From assembly GCA_035630615.1 (NCBI GenBank), contig DASQKI010000070.1:1-31928 (forward strand): DNA of 31,928 nucleotides, in the 5' to 3' direction. The notes beneath the pieces were generated by a model that was not told where the DNA came from, made no database searches, and saw nothing but the letters and a program-made list of their open reading frames with translations. Position numbers and translations under genes: made by a program. Below are positions 23,783-30,757 of this stretch, in pieces. Numbering within the stretch: position 1 is the stretch's first letter; each line of letters opens with the position of its first letter. This stretch comes from DATFRX01 sp035630615 (GTDB lineage: Bacteria > Actinomycetota > Actinomycetes > Propionibacteriales > Nocardioidaceae).

Positions 23783-24733
23783 CTAGCGGGTGTAGAGGGC
23801 GGTGATGACGTCCTCGATCGCCGGCTCTTGGATGGACAGGTCGATCAGGTCGTCGCGAGCGCCGAGTGCGGCCACGACGGGCGCCGAACTGGCGCCGGCC
23901 GGCAACGACAGCCACTGCCGCGGCCCGTCGATCCGACTCACGGTCGCGCCGGGCACCGACAGTGGCTCCGTGGGTGCGGCCAGGTCGACGACGACGGTAC
24001 GCCGCGCGCCACCCTCACGGTGCAGCTGCTCGAACCCGCCGTCGAACACGAGCCTGCCGTGATCGATCACCATTACCCGACGGCAGACCTGCTCGATGTC
24101 GACGAGGTCATGGGTCGTCAGCAGGATCGTCGTGCCACTCTCGGTGTTGAGCTCTCGCAAGAACTGGCGCAGCTTGGCCTTGCTCATCACATCGAGCCCG
24201 ATGGTCGGCTCGTCGAGGTAGAGAATCGTCGGATCATGCAGTAGTGCCGCCGCGATGTCGCCGCGCATCCGCTGGCCGAGTGACAGCTGCCGCACCGGCT
24301 GCTCCAGGAGCGGGCCGAGGTCGAGCAGGTCGACGAGGCGCTCGAGGTTGGCGTCGTAGGTGGGGCGTGGGACGCGATAGATGCGGCCGAGCAGCTCGTA
24401 CGAATCGCGCAACGGGAGGTCCCACCACAGTCCGGTGCGCTGGCCGAACACGACACCGATGTGCCGAGCGAGTTCGGTCCGACGGGCGGACGGATCGAGG
24501 CCGGCCACCCGCAACCGGCCGCCGCTCGGCACCAGGATCCCGGTCAGCATCTTGACGGTGGTCGACTTGCCGGCGCCGTTGGGTCCGATGTAGCCGACCG
24601 CCTCGCCGGCGCCGAGCTCGAAGCTGATGCCGTCGACCGCGCGTACTTCGTGGCGCTCCCGACGGAACCGACTCCGACGGCGCCGGACACTGAACGTCCG
24701 CCGCAGCCCGTCGACTTCGATGATCGCGGACAT
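23783..24733 (-). CDS. ABC-2 type exporter, ATP-binding subunit
   Basis: From ATG 24733 the protein has 316 residues. Walker A is GPNGAGKST, with a Q-loop in FGQRTGLWWD, signature LSLGQRMRG, Walker B LYLDEPTIGLD and switch His in TTHDL. The FGQRxxLWWDLP and LSLGQRMR motifs are typical of the ATPases paired with ABC-2 permeases of the type beside it. A C-terminal extension of about 90 residues follows the core. It completes an exporter with the two permeases upstream. I recall similar three-gene exporters being tied to viologen tolerance in a cyanobacterium; that is a lead and not an assignment. It starts 8 nt after the stop of permease 1. Confidence 0.85.
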   Translation of the reverse strand: MSAIIEVDGLRRTFSVRRRRSRFRRERHEVRAVDGISFELGAGEAVGYIGPNGAGKSTTVKMLTGILVPSGGRLRVAGLDPSARRTELARHIGVVFGQRTGLWWDLPLRDSYELLGRIYRVPRPTYDANLERLVDLLDLGPLLEQPVRQLSLGQRMRGDIAAALLHDPTILYLDEPTIGLDVMSKAKLRQFLRELNTESGTTILLTTHDLVDIEQVCRRVMVIDHGRLVFDGGFEQLHREGGARRTVVVDLAAPTEPLSVPGATVSRIDGPRQWLSLPAGASSAPVVAALGARDDLIDLSIQEPAIEDVITALYTR

Positions 24734-24741
24734 GGTGGCCC

Positions 24742-25545
24742 CTAGCTCCCGGTACTCCGATAGCGGCGGACGGCGGTTCGCCAAATCGCGGCGGCGGCCG
24801 CCACGAACACTAGCGCCGCCACCGGCGATGCGAAGCGTAGCCAGTCCGGGAGGCCGAAGGGGTCGTCGATACCCAGGATGTAGAGGCCGGGATACCAGTT
24901 CACGAACGCCAGCGGCACGATGAACGTGACACCTTTGACCAGCTCGGTCGGGTAGATCGTCAGTGGGTACTGCGTCAGCGTATTGCCGCCGTAGGTGAAC
25001 GCGTTGGCGACCTCGGCCGCGTCGCCGGCGAAGACCTGGAACGCACCGCCCATGACAAAGATCGCGCTGAAGATCACCGATCCGCTCGCCATCGCAGCAA
25101 CGAGGACCACCACGCGGGCGACAGTCCAATCGATCGGCGCCGCCGACATCGCCCAGGCGAGAACCGCACTCGACTGGGCGATCCGGCCGAGTCGTCGGAG
25201 TGCGAAGTGATCGGCCGCGACCTGCACCAGCGCCGGCACCGGGCGAACGAGCATTTGGTCGAAGCTGCCGTCGCGGATTCGCCGGCCGAGGGCCTCGGCG
25301 TTGCCCACCAGCAGGTCGGCGGCGCCCAGCCCGAAGCCCGAGATGGCGTAGAGCAGAGCGATCTCGGAGATGCTGAACCCGCCGAACGCCTCGATGTGGC
25401 CGAACATGATGATGATCGCCGCGAAGTCCATGAACGTGATCACGAACTGCACGACGGTCCCGAGCACGAACGACGTCCGGTAGGTCATCGCCGCCCGCAT
25501 CCACGCACCCGCGATGATCGCGAACCCGCGGACGGCCTCAGCCAC
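24742..25545 (-). CDS. ABC-2 type permease 1
   Basis: The 267-residue membrane protein has about six helices. It starts with AEAVRGFAIIAGAWMRAAMTYR and includes NAEALGRRIRDGSFDQMLVRP, the cytoplasmic loop typical of ABC-2 (DUF990-like) permeases. GTG at 25545 overlaps the stop of permease 2 by 8 nt, so translation is coupled. It should assemble with permease 2 and the ATPase, a heterodimeric pore with one shared ATPase dimer. The substrate is unknown. Confidence 0.82.
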   Translation of the reverse strand: MAEAVRGFAIIAGAWMRAAMTYRTSFVLGTVVQFVITFMDFAAIIIMFGHIEAFGGFSISEIALLYAISGFGLGAADLLVGNAEALGRRIRDGSFDQMLVRPVPALVQVAADHFALRRLGRIAQSSAVLAWAMSAAPIDWTVARVVVLVAAMASGSVIFSAIFVMGGAFQVFAGDAAEVANAFTYGGNTLTQYPLTIYPTELVKGVTFIVPLAFVNWYPGLYILGIDDPFGLPDWLRFASPVAALVFVAAAAAIWRTAVRRYRSTGS

Positions 25546-26374
25546 CCTGGATCACCACCTTGCGCACCGCGAACCGCGTGAGTGCCGAGCCGGCCCCGAG
25601 GAGGACGCTGATCCACAGCAGCTGCACGCCGAGCAGCGGCAGCACGGCGGTACCGGTGTCGTCGCTCAGGAACACGTCGATCGGGATCTGGATGAGGCAG
25701 CGAAACGGCAAAACGTCCGCGATGCGCCGGAGCCAGTCCGGAAAGACCACGAGAGGCAGCATCATTCCCGAGAAGAACAGCTGCATCACGACCAGCACCC
25801 ATGCCGGCCCGTAGAGGTCGATGATCCAGTACGCCAGCAGCCCGAGCAGAAAGCGCAGGCCGAATCCGACGACGACCGCGAGCGCGATCGACAGCAGCGC
25901 CGCGACCCAGGTCGTGATCCGGTCTGGCCAGGCCAGGTCGAACAGGAGCGCGCCGACGATGGTGGGCGGCAGCCCGCGGGCGAGCAAGTGGTACGCGGCT
26001 CGACCGAGGTCTTCGGCCAGCCGAAGGCCGAGCAACGACACCGGCCGGTGCAGGTCGATCGCGGCCGCGCCGGTGCGTACACGCTCCGACAGGTCGTCGA
26101 TGATGAAGCCGCCGAACATCCCGGTCGGGGCAAGCAGCGCTTGGGCGATCCAAGCGAACGTCAGCGCCTGTGCCACTCCATAGCCGCCGAGGTCCGGTCG
26201 GGCCTCCCACAAGGCGATATAGGTGTAGGCGATGATGACGCCGAAGACGCTGTTGGTGAACGCACCGGCCGCCGTTGCCGCGCGATAGGTCGCATAGCGA
26301 CGAAACCCCCGAACCGCGAGAGCGGAGTAGAGGCTGACGGCTCCGGGGGCGCGGTCAGTGTTGGTAGGTCCCAA
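25538..26374 (-). CDS. ABC-2 type permease 2
   Basis: The C-terminal 260 residues form a six-helix permease similar in plan to permease 1 (for example IIDDLSERVRTGAAAIDLHRP, the counterpart loop). The start is uncertain. No ATG or GTG exists near the conserved beginning (SLYSALAVRGFRRY). TTG at 26374 is the best candidate and gives 278 residues and a 20-nt overlap with the PEBP gene. An ATG at 26542 would run through the whole PEBP end and is improbable. Transcription is inferred from the PEBP promoter at 26891. The C-terminus overlaps the permease 1 start. Confidence 0.75.
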   Translation of the reverse strand: MGPTNTDRAPGAVSLYSALAVRGFRRYATYRAATAAGAFTNSVFGVIIAYTYIALWEARPDLGGYGVAQALTFAWIAQALLAPTGMFGGFIIDDLSERVRTGAAAIDLHRPVSLLGLRLAEDLGRAAYHLLARGLPPTIVGALLFDLAWPDRITTWVAALLSIALAVVVGFGLRFLLGLLAYWIIDLYGPAWVLVVMQLFFSGMMLPLVVFPDWLRRIADVLPFRCLIQIPIDVFLSDDTGTAVLPLLGVQLLWISVLLGAGSALTRFAVRKVVIQGG

Positions 26375-26879
26375 CGAGCACGGCCCGGGCCAGCGTTTTG
26401 AACACGAGGTTGAACGACAGGACCGCCGGCGACACCGAGTCGTCGACGCCCAGCTTGTCCTCTGAGACCGCGTGCACGACGAAGAAGTAGCGATGCACCT
26501 GGTCTCCCTCTGGCGGTGCCGCACCCATGAAGCCGACGCCACCGCCGTCGTGACGAAGCTGGAAGGCGCCCGCGGGCAGGTTGCCGCCCGAACCGGCGCC
26601 GGCTGGCAACTCGGTCACGTCGGCGGGGATGTCGACGACGGACCAGTGCCAGAAGCCGTTCGGGGTCGGCGCGTCCGGGTCGAAGCAGGTGACGACGAAG
26701 CTCTTCGTGGCGGCCGGGAATCCGCTCCAGGACAGCTGCGGAGAGGTGTTGCCCTTCGCGGCGACCTGATCGTCAGACAGCGGCTCACCGTCGGTGACCG
26801 ATTCGCTGGTGACGGAGAACGCGTCGACGCGAGGCAGCAGATCGTAGGGATTCGGGCTGACGGGACGGTCCAGACTCAT
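26355..26879 (-). CDS. YbhB/YbcL family PEBP (phosphatidylethanolamine-binding) protein
   Basis: The 174-residue protein has the PEBP landmarks: GEPLSDDQVAAKGN, SPQLSWSGFPAATKSFVVTC, DPDAPTPNGFWHWSVVDI and HRYFFVVHAVS. It probably binds small anionic ligands or acts as a folding or inhibitor module; bacterial roles are poorly known. There is no signal peptide, so it is cytoplasmic. The ATG 26879 follows a TAGGTT -10 by 6 nt. It heads a four-gene set whose remaining members form an ABC-2 exporter, and the overlap with permease 2 suggests co-translation. Confidence 0.9.
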   Translation of the reverse strand: MSLDRPVSPNPYDLLPRVDAFSVTSESVTDGEPLSDDQVAAKGNTSPQLSWSGFPAATKSFVVTCFDPDAPTPNGFWHWSVVDIPADVTELPAGAGSGGNLPAGAFQLRHDGGGVGFMGAAPPEGDQVHRYFFVVHAVSEDKLGVDDSVSPAVLSFNLVFKTLARAVLVGTYQH

Positions 26880-26885
26880 GGTCCG

Positions 26886-26891
26886 AACCTA
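26886..26891 (-). promoter_or_regulatory. Leaderless promoter -10 (TAGGTT) for the PEBP-exporter operon
   Basis: Minus-strand TAGGTT, then CGGACC (6 nt), then ATG 26879. It lies 63 bp from the divergent promoter of cysG, so the 87-bp gap carries two leaderless promoters back to back. Confidence 0.6.
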
Positions 26892-26953
26892 TCGCCAATC
26901 GACCACCTCGCGTCCAGGTGCTGGATGGTGTACGCATCGATCGAGGACGGCTC

Positions 26954-26959
26954 TACAGT
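26954..26959 (+). promoter_or_regulatory. Leaderless promoter -10 (TACAGT) for cysG
   Basis: TACAGT is followed by 7 nt (GCGAGGG) and ATG 26967. GAGGG is too close to the ATG for normal ribosome binding, so leaderless initiation is more likely. The box fixes the start, since the frame is open far upstream. Confidence 0.5.
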
Positions 26960-26966
26960 GCGAGGG

Positions 26967-28232
26967 ATGGGCGGCGACGTCGAGCATCCGCCGTACCCGG
27001 CCGGTCTCCGGCTCGCCGGGCGGTCGATCGTGGTCGTGGGCGGCGGACAGGTCGCGGGTCGACGCATCCCGGCCCTCCTCGCCGCCGGTGCGGAGGTCAC
27101 GATCGTGTCGCCCTCGGTTCGTCCGGCGTTGGAGGGTATGGCTGACGCGGGGGAGTTGCGCTGGCTGGCCCGGCGGTACGAGGACGGCGATCTCGCCGAG
27201 GCTTGGTACGTCCTCGCGGCGACTAACGACGCCGAGGTCAACGCCAGCGTCGTCGCCGAAGCCGAGCGGCGGCGGATCTTTTGCGTCCGGGCCGACGACG
27301 CGACGCGGGCGAGCGCATGGACACCGGCCTCTGGCCGACACGACAACGTGACGATCGCGGTCATGTCCAACCGCGACCCGCGACGGTCGGCTCGGATACG
27401 GGACGCGATCGTCGAGAGCCTACGCAACGGCGACCTCGCCGATCGGCACTTCCGCGACCACGCTCCCGGGGTTGTCCTGGTCGGTGGCGGGCCGGGCGAT
27501 CCGGAGTTGATCACGCTGGCCGGACGTCGGGCGCTGGCCGAGGCCGACGTCGTGATCGCGGATCACCTGGCGCCACGCGAACTGCTGTCGGAGCTGCCGG
27601 CGCAGGTCGAGGTCGTCGACGCCTCCAAGCTGCCGCGCGGGCGCGCCGCCGCACAGGCGGAGATCAATCGACGGTGCATCGAGGGCTTCCGGGCCGGGCA
27701 ACGCGTCGTCCGGCTAAAGGGCGGCGACCCGTTCGTCTTCGGCCGTGGGTACGAGGAGGTCCAGGCGTGCGCAGACGCAGGGGTGCCGTGCACCGTCATC
27801 CCGGGGCTCTCCAGCGCGGTCGCGGTGCCGGCCCTCGCCGGCGTACCGGTCACGCATCGCGGCGTCGCCCACGAGGTGACGATTGTGTCCGGGCATCTCG
27901 CGCCGGACGACCCCGAGTCACTTGTCGATTGGTCGGCACTGGCGCGACTGCGCGGCACGCTGGTGCTCCTGATGGCGGTTGCGAACCTGCGCGCCATCGC
28001 GGATCGCCTGCTGCGCGACGGTCGCGAGCCGGCGACGCCCGCCGCCGTCATCGTCGAGGGCAGCATGCCGGGCGAGCTCCGGCTGACGACGCGACTCGAC
28101 CGGCTGGCCGACGACGCCGAGGCGGCCGGTGTACGGGCGCCGGCGATCGTCGTCGTGGGCGACGTGGTCGGGCTGGCCGGCGAGGGCGGGGCGGCCGGTG
28201 ATGGGGCGGGTGGCGATGGGGCGGCCCGGTGA
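26967..28232 (+). CDS. cysG: Siroheme synthase CysG (dehydrogenase/ferrochelatase fused to uroporphyrinogen-III methyltransferase)
   Basis: The 421-residue protein has two parts. The N-terminal part (1-160) has the NAD site SIVVVGGGQVAGRR and the CysG N-terminal fold (APTDD-like ATNDAEVN). The C-terminal part (from about 170) is a SUMT methyltransferase with LVGGGPGDPELITL, VIADHL, RLKGGDPFVFGRG and VPVTHRG. Together they make siroheme from uroporphyrinogen III for sulfite and nitrite reductases. The length is close to M. tuberculosis CysG (405). The C-terminus carries a Gly/Ala/Asp-rich tail. No siroheme enzyme is in the window. The stop overlaps the GTG of the next gene. Confidence 0.93.
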   Translation: MGGDVEHPPYPAGLRLAGRSIVVVGGGQVAGRRIPALLAAGAEVTIVSPSVRPALEGMADAGELRWLARRYEDGDLAEAWYVLAATNDAEVNASVVAEAERRRIFCVRADDATRASAWTPASGRHDNVTIAVMSNRDPRRSARIRDAIVESLRNGDLADRHFRDHAPGVVLVGGGPGDPELITLAGRRALAEADVVIADHLAPRELLSELPAQVEVVDASKLPRGRAAAQAEINRRCIEGFRAGQRVVRLKGGDPFVFGRGYEEVQACADAGVPCTVIPGLSSAVAVPALAGVPVTHRGVAHEVTIVSGHLAPDDPESLVDWSALARLRGTLVLLMAVANLRAIADRLLRDGREPATPAAVIVEGSMPGELRLTTRLDRLADDAEAAGVRAPAIVVVGDVVGLAGEGGAAGDGAGGDGAAR

Positions 28233-29032
28233 TGGCTGAGCTGGTCAGCGTCGACTCGGCGGTCGATCCGCGGCTCGGCGACTACGTCGATCTACGTGAC
28301 GTCCAGCTCCGACGCCGGCTCGAAACCGATCGCGGACTGTTCATCGCCGAGGGCGAGAAGGTGGTCCGGCGCGCGATCGAGGCCGGACACCGTCCTCGGT
28401 CCTTTTTGATGAGCGAGCGTTGGCTCGAAGGCTTGGCCGATGTCTTGGATGCGGCGCCGGACGTCCCGTGCTTCGTGGTGAGTGAGAAGCTTGCCGAGCA
28501 GGTGACGGGGTTCCATGTTCATCGGGGCGCGCTGGCGTCGTTGCATCGGCGTCCGCTGCCGTCGGTGGAGTCGGTGCTCGCGTCGGCGAGTCGGGTCATC
28601 GTGCTGGAGGACGTCGTCGATCACACCAACGTCGGCGCGATCTTTCGGTCGGCCGCCGCGTTGGGGTTCGATGCCGCCGTCTTGTCGCCTCGGTGCGCGG
28701 ACCCGTTGTACCGCCGGTCGGTCAAGGTCTCGATGGGGTCTGTGTTCGCGCTGCCGTACGCCCGGTTCGACTCCTGGCGCGAGGCGATGGAGGTCCTGCG
28801 TACGGCCGGGTTCACGACGCTCGCGCTGACACCGGCGGCCGACGCGGTCGACGTCGCCGAGCTGACGGTCCCGGACCGACCGGCGTTGCTCGTCGGCGCC
28901 GAGGGAGATGGGCTGAGCCGGCGCTGGCTCGACGCGGCCGACGTCCGCGTCCGGATCCGGATGACGGGTGGCATCGACTCGCTCAACGTCGCCGCCGCGA
29001 CCGCGGTCGCATGCTGGGCCCTGACCCGCTAG
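28229..29032 (+). CDS. SpoU/TrmH-family RNA 2'-O-methyltransferase
   Basis: The 267-residue protein has the TrmH knot motifs VLEDVVDHTNVGAIFRSA, LLVGAEGDGLS and DSLNVAAATAV. The N-terminal part (RGLFIAEGEKVVRRAI) is the substrate-binding domain of 23S rRNA or tRNA ribose methyltransferases. It methylates RNA ribose with SAM; the exact site is unknown. GTG 28229 overlaps the cysG stop (GTGA) and ATG 28232 directly follows; either could be used, and both fit coupled translation. Its stop is 12 nt from the stop of the convergent acyl-CoA synthetase remnant. Confidence 0.88.
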   Translation: MMAELVSVDSAVDPRLGDYVDLRDVQLRRRLETDRGLFIAEGEKVVRRAIEAGHRPRSFLMSERWLEGLADVLDAAPDVPCFVVSEKLAEQVTGFHVHRGALASLHRRPLPSVESVLASASRVIVLEDVVDHTNVGAIFRSAAALGFDAAVLSPRCADPLYRRSVKVSMGSVFALPYARFDSWREAMEVLRTAGFTTLALTPAADAVDVAELTVPDRPALLVGAEGDGLSRRWLDAADVRVRIRMTGGIDSLNVAAATAVACWALTR

Positions 29033-29044
29033 CACCAGCGGCTG

Positions 29045-29965
29045 TCAGCGATCACCGACCGCCGACTCCGAGCCACCGAACCGGCTGCGGAGCTCGCGCT
29101 TCAACAGCTTCCCCGACGGGTTCTTCGGCAGCTCGTCGACGAAATGCACGGCCTTGGGCACCTTGTGCGTGGCCAGCCGTTCGTGGGCGAACTCGATGAT
29201 CTCGCGTTCGCCGACCTCGTCCTTAACCACGACGACCGCGGCGATCGTCTCGATCCATCTCGGATCCGGTACGCCGATGACGGCCACCTCTGCGACCGCC
29301 GGATGCGCGTACAAGGCGTCCTCGACATCGCGAGAGGCGACCAGCACACCGCCGGTGTTGACGACGTCCTTGATCCGGTCGACGACGAAGAGATATCCCT
29401 CCTCGTCGATCCGGACCAGGTCGCCCGAGTGGAACCAGCCTCCGGTGAATGCCTCCGCGGTCTCCTCCGGCTTCTCCCAGTAGCCGGTGCACAGCTGCGG
29501 CGATCGATACACGACCTCGCCCGGTGCGACGTCGTTCATCTCCTGGTCGACGACGCGGGTCTCGACGAAGAGCACCGCGCGGCCGATCGAGTCGGGCCGC
29601 GCGTCGTGCTCCTCCGGTCGGAGCACGGTCGCGAGCGGCCCGATCTCCGACTGGCCGAAGCAGTTGTAGAAGCCGACGCCTGGCAGCTGGTCGCGCAGCT
29701 TCTGCAGCACCGGCACCAGCCCCGCCCGGGCGCACCCGATATAGAGGAGCAGATAGGCGTCGGAGTTTTTGCCGTACGCCGCGACCCGGTCGCCCGGTGT
29801 CAGTCCGAGCTCGAGCAGCCGACCCGCCACCCGGCCGGCGGCGCGGTCCAGCTCCGCATAGGTCCATCGCCGGTCGTCGAAGGTGAGTGCGAGTCGCGTC
29901 GGCGTACGTCGGGCGCTCCGCTCGAGAACGCGACCCACCGTGCTCGGAAACTCGACCTGCGCCAT
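29045..29965 (-). pseudogene. Acyl-CoA synthetase with internal in-frame deletion (loses the ATP-binding core)
   Basis: The 306-residue frame has both ends of a fatty-acyl-CoA synthetase (ANL superfamily) but no middle. The start FPSTVGRVLERSARRTPTRL continues to YIGCARAGLVPV (residue 86, near 29707), then jumps straight to LQKLRDQLPGVGFYNCFGQS (A5 motif). About 200 residues normally lie between, including the P-loop motif (SGTTGxPKG type). A second, smaller gap is seen at VAPGEVVYRSP, where the family has Gly-Glu-Ile before YRSP. The C-terminal domain (GDLVRIDEEGYLFVVDRIKD, and KNPSGKLLKREL) is intact. Catalysis is not possible as it stands. It starts in a TGATG overlap with def. An ancestral intact copy in related genomes would confirm decay. 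Confidence 0.68.
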
Positions 29966-30564
29966 CAGCCCTCCGGTCGGATCGCGGGCGTCACCGGCCA
30001 GTCGTCGGGGAACTGGTCGGCGACCGACTCGGCCGCCTTGAGGAGCCGTTTGCGGGCGCGCCCCGGCAGCCGATCGGCGAAGACCCGACCGTACAGATGG
30101 TCGGTCTCGTGCTGCAGGCAGCGGGCCAGCAGGCCGTCACCCTCGAACGTGACCGGCCGGCCGTGCTCGTCGAGGCCGTCGACCCGGGCGTGGTCGGGTC
30201 GGGCGCACGTGCTGAAGACTCCGGGCAGCGAGAGGCAGCCTTCGTCGTCCTCCTCGAGTCGGCGCTCGCGGCCCTCGGGAAGCGTGAGCACCGGGTTGCA
30301 GACGACGCCGAACGTACGGTTGCCGTCGCGCTCCACGCAGTCGAAGACGAACACGGCGAGATCGACGCCGATCTGGTTGGCGGCGAGGCCGACGCCGTCG
30401 GCCGCGTACATCGTCGCCGACATGTCGGCGACGAGAGTCGCGAGCGCTTCGTCGAACTCAGCAACCGGCTTGAGTGGCCGATGCATCAGCGGGTCGCCCC
30501 ACCGCGTCATCGGCCGCACCGTGCCGCCGCCGGGCAACATCTCCTCGCTCGCCATCTCAGACAC
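29965..30564 (-). CDS. def: Peptide deformylase
   Basis: From GTG 30564 the protein has 199 residues. It has all three motifs of the family: GVGLAANQ (57-64), EGCLS (108-112) and the zinc motif H-E-T-D-H (152-156). It removes the formyl group from nascent proteins. The GTG is preferred because it lies 7 nt after TAGCCT (30572-30577, minus), giving a leaderless message; the frame is open to 30597, which would cut through that promoter. It is followed by the acyl-CoA synthetase remnant in a TGATG overlap. Confidence 0.92.
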   Translation of the reverse strand: MSEMASEEMLPGGGTVRPMTRWGDPLMHRPLKPVAEFDEALATLVADMSATMYAADGVGLAANQIGVDLAVFVFDCVERDGNRTFGVVCNPVLTLPEGRERRLEEDDEGCLSLPGVFSTCARPDHARVDGLDEHGRPVTFEGDGLLARCLQHETDHLYGRVFADRLPGRARKRLLKAAESVADQFPDDWPVTPAIRPEG

Positions 30565-30571
30565 GCGCCGC

Positions 30572-30577
30572 AGGCTA
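30572..30577 (-). promoter_or_regulatory. Leaderless promoter -10 (TAGCCT) for def
   Basis: Minus-strand TAGCCT, then 7 nt, then GTG 30564. The box decides the def start. It is 13 bp from the left arm of the palindrome at 30591, which would lie between the def promoter and the divergent acyl-CoA dehydrogenase promoter. Confidence 0.5.
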
Positions 30578-30590
30578 CCGGACAATCCGC

Positions 30591-30661
30591 GCCCCACTGG
30601 CGGGACCCAAATCGCGCAACACGCGCGGCGAGTTTCGCAATTTGGGTCCCGCCAGTGGGGC
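30591..30661. repeat. Long palindrome between divergent def and acyl-CoA dehydrogenase
   Basis: Arms 30591-30616 and 30636-30661 are 26 nt and pair at 25 of 26 positions, with a 19-nt loop. The arms are unrelated to those at 16186 and 17785. It lies between two divergent promoters, where a terminator would not be expected. The rest of the 193-bp gap holds the promoter and operator of the next gene. Confidence 0.88.
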
Positions 30662-30701
30662 CGGCGTGGTGCTCGAGGCCACGGGGCGGAGGCGTACCCG
30701 A

Positions 30702-30729
30702 AACTGCAACTCCCAGTTACAGTTAGGCT
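30702..30729 (+). promoter_or_regulatory. Operator-like inverted repeat overlapping the TAGGCT -10 of the acyl-CoA dehydrogenase
   Basis: AACTGCAACT (30702-30711), 3 nt, AGTTACAGTT (30715-30724): the arms match at 9 of 10 positions. TAGGCT at 30724-30729 is a TANNNT -10 that overlaps the repeat by one base. A repressor bound here would block the promoter. The size and position fit a TetR-family regulator, which often controls acyl-CoA dehydrogenase genes; the regulator is not in the window. Confidence 0.55.
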
Positions 30730-30757
30730 CGACGGCCACCTTCACGAGGAGTCGACC

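Noticed and set aside
26880..26966. Possible riboswitch upstream of cysG
   Set aside because: The 87-bp gap is filled by two leaderless promoters. With a 7-nt gap between -10 and ATG there is no leader to hold a riboswitch.
29881..30720. Plus-strand open frame of about 279 codons opposite def
   Set aside because: It is antisense to peptide deformylase, which has all three catalytic motifs.
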